5,758 bases of DNA from Clostridia bacterium (lineage in GTDB: Bacteria; Bacillota; Clostridia; Oscillospirales; Acutalibacteraceae). The notes under the pieces are model-generated. The model did not search any database. It saw only the letters and a program-made list of their open reading frames with translations, and had not been told where the DNA came from. Numbering within the stretch: position 1 is the first letter of the stretch; each line of letters opens with the position of its first letter. Positions 1 through 5,057 of the stretch are shown piece after piece. The DNA lies in contig CAAFIS010000341.1 of the NCBI GenBank assembly GCA_900763035.1, forward strand, positions 1-5,758, in the 5' to 3' direction. The position numbers were made by a program, and so were the translations under genes.

Positions 1-116
1 AGCACGACATGGAGGAGATCCGTCTGCTGGCCAATGAGGCCGCCGAGCAGGGCACGACCTACGGCAGGTACGTCGCCCGGCTTTGGCTGGAGGAGAAGAA
101 AGGGGCAAGGAAATGA
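1..116 (+). CDS. C-terminal part of a small phage protein (5' end at or beyond window edge)
   Basis: The reading frame starting at position 3 is open from the window edge to the TGA at 114-116 and gives about 37 residues ending in EEKKGARK. It contains the segment TTYGRYVARLW; as far as I recall, short TYGxYVA-type segments are common in small uncharacterised proteins of Firmicutes phages. An ATG at 9 could be the true start (35 residues), but only eight bases lie before it in the window and no ribosome binding site is visible, so a longer protein entering from upstream is equally likely. The stop overlaps the next start in an ATGA (113-116), as at other junctions in this operon, which supports the frame being real. 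No function can be assigned. Confidence 0.55.
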   Translation, partial: HDMEEIRLLANEAAEQGTTYGRYVARLWLEEKKGARK

Positions 117-457
117 ACGCGATAGAGCTGATCGAGCAGCAGCAGAAAAAGCTGGAGAAAAACAGCGCAGCGTGGGTCGTGGGCGAACAGCTGAAGGACA
201 TCTGCCGGAGCGAACCGGCCTCGGCCGCGCTGCTGGAGAAGCACGACGACAAAAAGGGCGAGGGCAGCGCGGATGGGGAAAAGCAGGTGCGCGGCTATGC
301 GGACAAGCACCAAAAGGAAAACTTCGCCTTCGTTTCGCCGCAGGTGGCCGACGGCATCCTGCGCGAGTTCTACGGCCTGCCGGCAGCCGATGCGGCGCCG
401 CAGCCGGAGCCGATCGGCGGGGGCGGCAACATCATCGACCTGATGGACCTGCTGTGA
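113..457 (+). CDS. PcfK-like / AcrIIA9-family protein (putative Cas9 inhibitor)
   Basis: A protein of 114 residues. The start at 113 is preferred over the in-frame TTG at 83 because it makes an ATGA overlap with the upstream stop. The core reads NSAAWVVGEQLKDICRSEP (residues 17-35), followed by a charged stretch and then a second conserved-looking block, YADKHQKENFAFVSP and ILREFYGLP (62-90). This pattern is what I recognise from Clostridia phage proteins of the PcfK-like family, which includes AcrIIA9, an inhibitor of type II-A Cas9. A Pro/Gly-rich linker (about 91-105) leads to a short acidic-hydrophobic tip, NIIDLMDLL. A PcfJ-like gene follows 19 bases downstream, the pairing for which pcfK/pcfJ are named in enterococcal plasmids. 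Family membership is fairly secure. Cas9 inhibition is only inferred, since most PcfK-like proteins are untested and this one is shorter than AcrIIA9 itself. Confidence 0.75.
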   Translation: MNAIELIEQQQKKLEKNSAAWVVGEQLKDICRSEPASAALLEKHDDKKGEGSADGEKQVRGYADKHQKENFAFVSPQVADGILREFYGLPAADAAPQPEPIGGGGNIIDLMDLL

Positions 458-476
458 CGAAAAGGAGAGAGCAGAG

Positions 477-2336
477 ATGGAGGACATGGACTGGCGGCGG
501 ATGTCCGGCCTTTTGCCGAACAGGGAGCCGGACGAGCTGCTGCGTGAGGTGCACGACACCGGCGCATATGAGGACGAACTTGGCGGCGACGCGCTGCTGT
601 TCCGGCGGGAGAGCGTAGAGCCGGATGCGCAGATCGGCGGCTTCGGCGAGATCTATGGCGGGACGCGCCGTATGTGGGGCGCACGGTGTTGCTGCACGGC
701 GTGCGGGGACGAGTTCGAGGCGGGCTGGGTCAAGGGCGGCGGCATCGCCCTGATGCAGGCCGACGAGGGCGACTTCTGGCCGGGCGCACCGGACGAGAAC
801 GGGCCGGATCTGATCGTTCAGCTGGGCAGTGGGGACAACATCGCCTGCCCGCTGTGCGGGGAGCGGGTCACGCTGATCCGTGCCTCCGAGGTCGGCCGGG
901 GCATCAAGCGGCAGCTGCTGGGGCAAACGGTGCACGAGATCGCGCTGGACGGCGTGACCTATGCGGTCATCATGGTGTGGATGATGTCGCACACACTGCA
1001 TAACTGGGGCATGGAGCGGGACGTCTTCCCCACCGAGGCGTTCGTGCTCGGCGCGGACGGGCGGCTGACGCGGCTGTCCAAGGCCAGATACAACGGCATA
1101 GGACACACGGTGGAGCCGCTGACGGGCTGGTGGCAGGTAAAAACGAAGGCCGAACCGATGGCGCTGCGGTATTTCGACACCATGGCGACCAGCGGCACGA
1201 AGGTCGGCGGCCTGATGGTATGGCAGCCCGGCCGGTCGCTGGACGGGACGACGGCCGAAAAGACCGGCCTTGCCGCCTATCTGGAGGCCGGCGGAAGACA
1301 TCCCGTGACCTACCTGCGCCTGTGGCGGATGCAGCCGCACGTCGAGAACCTCGTGCGCGGCGGGTGGGCACACACGGTGCGCGACCACGTGGACGAGAGC
1401 GTCGCCCTTCGCCTGACAAACAACGCGGCGGCCGCGCAAATCGGCGTGCCGAAGATCCTGTGGGCGAACATGAAGGAGGCGAAGCCAGGCCGGATGCTCG
1501 GTGTGCCGAAAAACGAGGTCGGCCCGCTTGGCCGGATGCACCTGTCGGCGCAGGACATGGAGGTGCTGTCGGACTACCGGGCCGATCATCCGGACACGGC
1601 GCTCGGTACACTTGCCGGGCAGCTCCGGCTGCTGGGCAAATGGGGCATCCGCTGGGCGGCGGAAAAGCATCTGCCGCCGGAGCGGCTGCTGCGGTATCTG
1701 CAAAAGCAGACCGGGGAGCTGCGGACGAACCTGACGCTGCTGCAGGACCTGTGGCGCGCCGCCGATACGCTTGGTATGCCGCACACCGACGAGGTGCGTT
1801 TCCCGCGCGACCTGTCTGCCGCGCATGACCGCTATACCGCCATGCGGCAGACCGTGAAAACGGAAAGGGAGCGGGCGGAATATGCCGAGGGCTTTGCCCG
1901 CATCGCGGAGAAGTACGGCTATCTGGAATGGAGCGACGGCGAGCTGTGCGTGATCCTGCCCCGCGACAACGGCGAGCTGATCGACGAGGGCAAAACGCTG
2001 CGCCACTGCGTGGGCGGATACGGCGCGGCACACGTCAGCGGGCGCGATGTCATCTTCTTCGTCCGGCACGCCCGGCGGCCGGAGCGCAGCTATTACACGC
2101 TGGACATCCGCATGACCGGACAAAAGCCGACCGAGGTACAGCTGCACGGCTACGGCAACGAGCGCCACGGCGCGCATAAGCAATACGGGCACCGCATCCC
2201 GAAAAAGGTGCGCAATTTCTGCGATCGCTGGGAGCGGGAGATCCTGCTGCCCCGCTGGACAGCCGAGCAGCGGCGGATCGCGGCCGAGAAGAAACGTAAC
2301 GAGCGGGCAAAGAACCGAAAGGAGAACGTAGCATGA
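477..2336 (+). CDS. PcfJ-like protein
   Basis: A 619-residue protein with AAAGGAG at 461-467 nine bases before the ATG. Near the N-terminus are two cysteine pairs, C73-x2-C76 (within CCCTAC) and C124-x2-C127 (CPLC), together a likely zinc ribbon. The C-terminal third carries the PcfJ signature: a segment starting ILPRDNGELIDEGKTL (from 493), then RHCVGGY (H510, C511, Y515), a strand ending IFFVR, SYYTLDIR (about 538-545) and QLHGYGN (555-561). A basic, Lys/Arg-rich tail closes the protein (about 585-619). PcfJ-like proteins occur on conjugative plasmids and in Clostridia phages; their biochemical activity is not established. The invariant-looking His-Cys pair and the zinc ribbon suggest nucleic-acid work or an enzymatic role (inference). 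The stop overlaps the next start (ATGA, 2333-2336). Confidence 0.85.
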   Translation: MEDMDWRRMSGLLPNREPDELLREVHDTGAYEDELGGDALLFRRESVEPDAQIGGFGEIYGGTRRMWGARCCCTACGDEFEAGWVKGGGIALMQADEGDFWPGAPDENGPDLIVQLGSGDNIACPLCGERVTLIRASEVGRGIKRQLLGQTVHEIALDGVTYAVIMVWMMSHTLHNWGMERDVFPTEAFVLGADGRLTRLSKARYNGIGHTVEPLTGWWQVKTKAEPMALRYFDTMATSGTKVGGLMVWQPGRSLDGTTAEKTGLAAYLEAGGRHPVTYLRLWRMQPHVENLVRGGWAHTVRDHVDESVALRLTNNAAAAQIGVPKILWANMKEAKPGRMLGVPKNEVGPLGRMHLSAQDMEVLSDYRADHPDTALGTLAGQLRLLGKWGIRWAAEKHLPPERLLRYLQKQTGELRTNLTLLQDLWRAADTLGMPHTDEVRFPRDLSAAHDRYTAMRQTVKTERERAEYAEGFARIAEKYGYLEWSDGELCVILPRDNGELIDEGKTLRHCVGGYGAAHVSGRDVIFFVRHARRPERSYYTLDIRMTGQKPTEVQLHGYGNERHGAHKQYGHRIPKKVRNFCDRWEREILLPRWTAEQRRIAAEKKRNERAKNRKENVA

Positions 2337-3331
2337 ACAACGACGTCATCGTCATGAGGAACGAAACGGTCATCGCGGCGGAGATCAACGCGGTCAAGCG
2401 GCAGGTGGCGCGCAACTGCCTGTCGGCGGCGATCGAGATCGGCCGCCTGCTGACCGAGGCAAAGGCGCTGGTCCCCTTCGGCCGGTGGGGCGAATGGCTG
2501 GAGGAGAACTGCGCTTACAGCCAGTCGACGGCGAACAACCTGATGCGGCTGTGTGAGGAGTACGGCGAACAGGCGCAGGTCGGGTTCTTCGAGGAGAACC
2601 GGATGGAGATCTTCGGTGACCTGACGCCCAGTCAGGCGGTGGCGCTGCTCGGCCTGCCGCGGGAGGAGCGGCAGGAATACGTCGAGAGCCACGACATGAC
2701 CGAAACGAGCGTGCGGGATATCCAAGAGGAGATCCGCGCCCGCAAGGCGGCCGAGGACAAGCTGGCCGCCGCCGAGCAGACCGCAGCCGAGAATGCCGAA
2801 AATGCCAGACGTCTGGCAGAGCAGCTGGCGGCTGCCGAGCAGCAGGCGGCGCAGACCGCCGCTGCGGCCGCGGCCGATGTGACCGAGGGGGAGAAAAAGG
2901 CGGTGGCAGAGGAGAGCAAAAAGCTAAAAGAAAAGCGCGCAGCCGAGGCCGAGAAAAAGATCGCCGCCGAAACAGAGGGCCTGCAGCAGCAGGTCGCCGA
3001 GGCACAAAAGACCGCCGAGCAGGCCGCAGCGGAAAAGGACGAGATCGCCGAACGGGTTCGAGCCGAGGCGGAAGCGGCATACAAGGCACAGCTCGATGCG
3101 CTGGAGCAAAAGGCCGCCGCAGCGGAGAAACGGGCCGCCAACGCAGGCAACGGCGCGGTGCAGAAATTCTCGGTGCATTTTTCGCTGCTGCAGCAGGAGC
3201 ACCGGGAGCTGCTGGGCATCCTGCGTGAGCTGCGGCAGCAGGGCGAAACGGAAACGGCCGACAAGCTGCACGGTGCGCTGCAAAAGCTCGTCGCCGCGAT
3301 GGGACAGACGGAACGGGAGGAAACGGCATGA
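2333..3331 (+). CDS. DUF3102 domain protein with long coiled coil
   Basis: A 332-residue protein with AAAGGAG (2318-2324) eight bases before the start. Residues about 10-80 match the DUF3102 pattern: an alpha-helical segment with IGRLLTEAKALVPFGRWGEWL and then STANNLMRLCEEYG. Residues 97-134 (LTPSQAVALLGLPREER... MTETSVRDIQEEI) resemble the helix-turn-helix segment of ParB/KorB-like proteins. Residues about 131-275 are an uninterrupted Ala/Glu/Lys/Gln-rich stretch, almost certainly a long coiled coil, rich in GCCGAG-type codons. The last 55 residues form a separate helical module (FSLLQQEHRELLGILREL). DUF3102 proteins are common in phages and mobile elements of Firmicutes and have no settled function; DNA binding plus oligomerisation is my inference. 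The gene is coupled to both neighbours by ATGA overlaps. Confidence 0.8.
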   Translation: MNNDVIVMRNETVIAAEINAVKRQVARNCLSAAIEIGRLLTEAKALVPFGRWGEWLEENCAYSQSTANNLMRLCEEYGEQAQVGFFEENRMEIFGDLTPSQAVALLGLPREERQEYVESHDMTETSVRDIQEEIRARKAAEDKLAAAEQTAAENAENARRLAEQLAAAEQQAAQTAAAAAADVTEGEKKAVAEESKKLKEKRAAEAEKKIAAETEGLQQQVAEAQKTAEQAAAEKDEIAERVRAEAEAAYKAQLDALEQKAAAAEKRAANAGNGAVQKFSVHFSLLQQEHRELLGILRELRQQGETETADKLHGALQKLVAAMGQTEREETA

Positions 3332-3579
3332 CCCACGTCTTGAAGATCCGCAAAGCGTATTTCGAGGAGATCTGCGAAGGCAAAAAACGTTTCGAGGTGC
3401 GGCGGTACGACCGGCCGTACACGGTCGGCGATTGGCTGCGGCTGTGCGAGCTGACCGAGGACGGGGCGGGCTTCACCGGACGGGAGCAGACGGTGTGCGT
3501 GCTGTCGCTGCTGAAAGACACACGGTTCTGCAAGGACGGCTACTGCATCATGAGCATCGAAAAGGAGGACGGACCATGA
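3328..3579 (+). CDS. DUF3850 (ASCH/PUA-like) domain protein
   Basis: An 83-residue protein, GGGAGG (3315-3320) seven bases before the ATG. It reads THVLKIRKAYFEEICEGKKRFEVRR, then YTVGDWLRLCEL and a C-terminal strand CIMSIEK. This is the layout of DUF3850: a short L-K-x(n)-F-x2-I-x2-GxKxFEvR segment followed by VGD, related to the ASCH/PUA fold. The length is normal for the family, so it appears complete. ASCH/PUA-like domains generally bind RNA or modified nucleotides; the target here is unknown. It lies inside the same coupled operon, overlapping the DUF3102 gene upstream and the HNH-like gene downstream by ATGA. Confidence 0.8.
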   Translation: MTHVLKIRKAYFEEICEGKKRFEVRRYDRPYTVGDWLRLCELTEDGAGFTGREQTVCVLSLLKDTRFCKDGYCIMSIEKEDGP

Positions 3580-3908
3580 AAAACGAATACGGCGTGCGGC
3601 TGGACCGCAACGGCTACGCCCCGAGCATCGTTCCGGGGCACGGGGAATACCGCTGCCTGCTGTGCGGCAGGAACCGGTATATCGAGCGTCACGAGGTGTT
3701 CGGCGGCGCGTACCGGACGAAATCGAAGGCATACGGCCTGTGGGTGCATCTGTGCGAGAGCTGCCACCGCACCGGCGGCAGTGCGGTACATAGCACGGGC
3801 GGCGCGGCCGTCAAGGAGCGGGCACAGCGCGCCGCGATGGCCGCCTATGGCTGGACGGTGGACGAGTTCCGCAGCAGGTTCGGGAAGAATTACGTGGAGG
3901 TGGAGTGA
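3576..3908 (+). CDS. Small HNH-like zinc-binding phage protein
   Basis: A 110-residue protein. The start at 3576 is chosen because AAAGGAGG (3561-3568) lies seven bases upstream and the ATG overlaps the preceding stop; the frame is open further upstream but that part only shadows neighbouring genes. The zinc-binding residues are C27-x2-C30 and C60-x2-C63-H64, with RHEVFGG (38-44) between them, the layout of a small HNH/ββα-metal module. It ends with GWTVDEFRSRFGKNY (92-106), a tail I associate with this Firmicutes phage family. Whether it cuts DNA is uncertain: the first H of an HNH would be H39 and the last H64, but a clear Asn is not obvious. An HNH nuclease next to terminase genes can aid packaging, yet this one is on the early side of the terminator. 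Confidence 0.7.
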   Translation: MKNEYGVRLDRNGYAPSIVPGHGEYRCLLCGRNRYIERHEVFGGAYRTKSKAYGLWVHLCESCHRTGGSAVHSTGGAAVKERAQRAAMAAYGWTVDEFRSRFGKNYVEVE

Positions 3909-4442
3909 ATGCTGAAGTACAAAAAGATCGTGGAGCTGCTGGCCAGATCGAAAACGATCGCGCTGTACGACGTGGAGCCGGTGCAGTGGATCTCGGACGG
4001 CGTGGCGGCGTACCCAATGGAGGGGATGCCGAGGTTCGACGAGCTTGCTCTGCGCCGCGCCTACGACATCGACGACAAGGTGCTGATCGTCACGGAAGAA
4101 GGACTGCCGCCCGGGATGTGCTTCGAGGATATCGACAAAGCGGAGAACGCCGTTTTCCCGGAGCGGGTGCAGCTGCAGCCGACCGGCGAGAGCCTGACGA
4201 GCTTCCGCACGCAGCGCGGCACGACGTTCATCAAAAAGCGCTATCTCGACGTGGCGGGAAAGAGAGCCGAGATGAACTGCTACGAACGGCTGACGGCCGA
4301 CGGCGGTCTGTACATCGCGGCAAAGGACGGCTTCCGGCTGCAGGCCGTCATCATGCCGATGGCGAAATGCCCGAGCAAGGACTACATCGATGACCTGACG
4401 GAGCTGCTGGACGTGCTGCGCAGCACACAGGCGGCCGACTGA
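3909..4442 (+). CDS. Uncharacterised phage protein, 177 aa
   Basis: The ATG directly abuts the previous stop (3906-3908), and GGAGG at 3896-3900 is eight bases upstream. The N-terminus (YKKIVELLARSKTIALYDV, then QWISDGVAAYPMEGMPRFD) looks like a family of uncharacterised proteins that I recall from Firmicutes prophages, but I cannot name it. Alternating strand-like segments dominate and no transmembrane segment or signal peptide is visible. Near the C-terminus, GLYIAAKDGFRLQAVIMPM (133-151) resembles the closing strands of DNA sliding clamps (DnaN typically ends in VMPMRL), here followed by a further 26 residues ending in a helix (YIDDLTELLDVLRS). A clamp-like fold is speculative. The gene is real by spacing, codon use and operon position; its function is unknown. 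Confidence 0.75.
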   Translation: MLKYKKIVELLARSKTIALYDVEPVQWISDGVAAYPMEGMPRFDELALRRAYDIDDKVLIVTEEGLPPGMCFEDIDKAENAVFPERVQLQPTGESLTSFRTQRGTTFIKKRYLDVAGKRAEMNCYERLTADGGLYIAAKDGFRLQAVIMPMAKCPSKDYIDDLTELLDVLRSTQAAD

Positions 4443-4464
4443 CACACAGGGAGGCGGAGCGGGG

Positions 4465-4872
4465 ATGGAGCAGAAAAGGCTGAAAAACTATCGCGTACTG
4501 ATGCAGGCGCGGCAGCAGACCCGGCGGATGATCCGGGAGCAGGAGGAAGCGCTGGCGCGACTATCCGACAAAAACGGCGGCCGCCCGACGAAGGGATCGC
4601 GCCGGAGCGGGCCGGTGCAGGAGGCCGTGCGGCGCCGCCAGAGCCTGCTTGCCCGCTATCGGGCAAAGGATGCCGCGGCGGCGGCCGAGCTGCTGGCAAT
4701 CGAGGACGCGCTGTGCCGCCTGCCGGAGCTTGACCAGATCGTGCTGCGGATGCATTACATCGAGGGCCTGACCTTCGAGCAGATCGGGCAGCAGATCGGT
4801 TACAGCAGCCGACAGGTGCGCCGCATCCACGAGGTCGGCATCCGCCGACTGCAGAGCATGACAAGGGCATAA
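4465..4872 (+). CDS. Sigma-70 region 4-like phage transcription regulator
   Basis: A 135-residue protein, AGGGAGG (4448-4454) ten bases before the ATG. The N-terminal half is basic and helical (QARQQTRRMIREQEEALARL) with a likely disordered Gly/Arg/Lys-rich stretch (38-50). The C-terminal part reads LPELDQIVLRMHYIEGLTFEQIGQQIGYSSRQVRRIHEVGIRRLQ (86-130), a textbook sigma-70 region 4 helix-turn-helix, with the recognition helix around SSRQVRRIHEVG. No region 2 is present, so it is not a full sigma factor. Proteins of this kind (compare ArpU-like and DUF1492-like regulators) commonly sit directly upstream of terminase genes in Firmicutes phages and are thought to switch on late genes. The TAA stop (4870-4872) is embedded in the stem of the terminator that follows. 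Confidence 0.88.
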   Translation: MEQKRLKNYRVLMQARQQTRRMIREQEEALARLSDKNGGRPTKGSRRSGPVQEAVRRRQSLLARYRAKDAAAAAELLAIEDALCRLPELDQIVLRMHYIEGLTFEQIGQQIGYSSRQVRRIHEVGIRRLQSMTRA

Positions 4873-4939
4873 ATGGGAAGGCTGCCGCCTGCGCGGGCGA
4901 TCAATTCCTTAGAGCGGCAGCCGCTTCTCCCATTTTTTT
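4871..4939 (+). terminator. Rho-independent terminator of the early/middle operon
   Basis: AAATGGGA (4871-4878) pairs with TCCCATTT (4928-4935), and GGCTGCCGC (4880-4888) pairs with GCGGCAGCC (4914-4922). The two stems are separated by an asymmetric internal loop (A4879 against 4923-4927) and enclose a 25-base loop. A run of seven T follows at 4933-4939. This is a strong intrinsic terminator in the + direction; the A-run on the other side is too short to expect efficient termination in reverse. It separates the sigma-like gene from the late promoter. Confidence 0.9.
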
Positions 4940-4954
4940 GCCCGTTTTGCAAAG

Positions 4955-4970
4955 ATGTCCCCCAATGTCC
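4955..4970 (+). promoter_or_regulatory. ATGTCC direct repeat, candidate activator site
   Basis: ATGTCC occurs at 4955-4960 and again at 4965-4970, a spacing of exactly ten bases or about one helical turn. The repeat occupies the place of the -35 region of the late promoter, which has no recognisable TTGACA-like element at the right spacing. Two half-sites on one face of the helix just upstream of an extended -10 fit binding by an activator such as the sigma region 4-like protein encoded next door. Binding is inferred. Confidence 0.5.
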
Positions 4971-4980
4971 GCTTCAAGTG

Positions 4981-4996
4981 TGCTAAAATGATAGTG
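4981..4996 (+). promoter_or_regulatory. Extended -10 promoter for the late (terminase) operon
   Basis: TGCTAAAAT at 4981-4989 is an extended -10 element (TGn plus TAAAAT, one mismatch to TATAAT). The expected start of transcription is around 4996. There is no acceptable -35 hexamer 16-18 bases upstream (4961-4966 reads CCCAAT), which suggests dependence on the extended -10, an activator, or both. The position between a strong terminator and the terminase genes supports it as the late promoter. Confidence 0.65.
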
Positions 4997-4997
4997 T

Positions 4998-5029
4998 GAG
5001 GATCTGGCATCGAAAGGTGCCGGGTCCTC
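4998..5029 (+). promoter_or_regulatory. 5' leader hairpin with GAAA tetraloop before terS
   Basis: Positions 4998-5011 pair with 5016-5029 to give 14 continuous base pairs closed by a GAAA tetraloop (5012-5015). Three of the pairs are G-U wobbles (5003/5024, 5005/5022, 5010/5017), which hold in the + strand RNA but not in its complement, so the structure favours the + transcript. It begins about two bases after the predicted transcription start, making it a 5'-terminal hairpin of the late mRNA. It could stabilise the transcript, bind a protein or act as an attenuator; only a weak pyrimidine run (CTCCTTTT) follows, so efficient termination is unlikely. Confidence 0.7.
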
Positions 5030-5057
5030 TCCTTTTATGCGACAGAGAGGTGGTGGT

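Noticed and set aside
34..618. A + strand 194-residue frame overlapping the PcfK-like gene
   Set aside because: It conflicts with the PcfK-like frame, is Arg/Gly-rich without motifs and has no ribosome binding site.
432..2192. A 586-residue open frame on the minus strand opposite the PcfJ-like gene
   Set aside because: It is the shadow of a GC-rich gene whose third codon positions are G/C; composition is Arg/Pro/Leu/His-rich without motifs, and the + strand gene has recognisable PcfJ blocks and a ribosome binding site.
2725..3150. Repetitive GCCGAG/GCAGAG-like sequence that looks like a DNA repeat
   Set aside because: It is explained by Ala/Glu codons of the coiled coil; the units are irregular and no true tandem DNA repeat or CRISPR-like spacing is present.
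2394..3732. Long minus-strand frames (2394-3533 and 2632-3732) opposite the DUF3102 and DUF3850 genes
   Set aside because: The Ser/Ala/Cys/Pro/Arg-rich translations mirror the Ala/Glu coiled coil on the other strand; no start signals or family motifs.
4940..4953. TTGCAA at 4947-4952 as a possible -35 box
   Set aside because: It lies 31 bases upstream of the -10 element, much too far for a sigma-70 promoter.
5037..5057. An upstream ATG that would add seven residues (MRQRGGG) to terS
   Set aside because: It would place the ribosome binding site GAGAGG inside the coding region; the ATG at 5058 has correct spacing and matches the usual N-terminus of the family.
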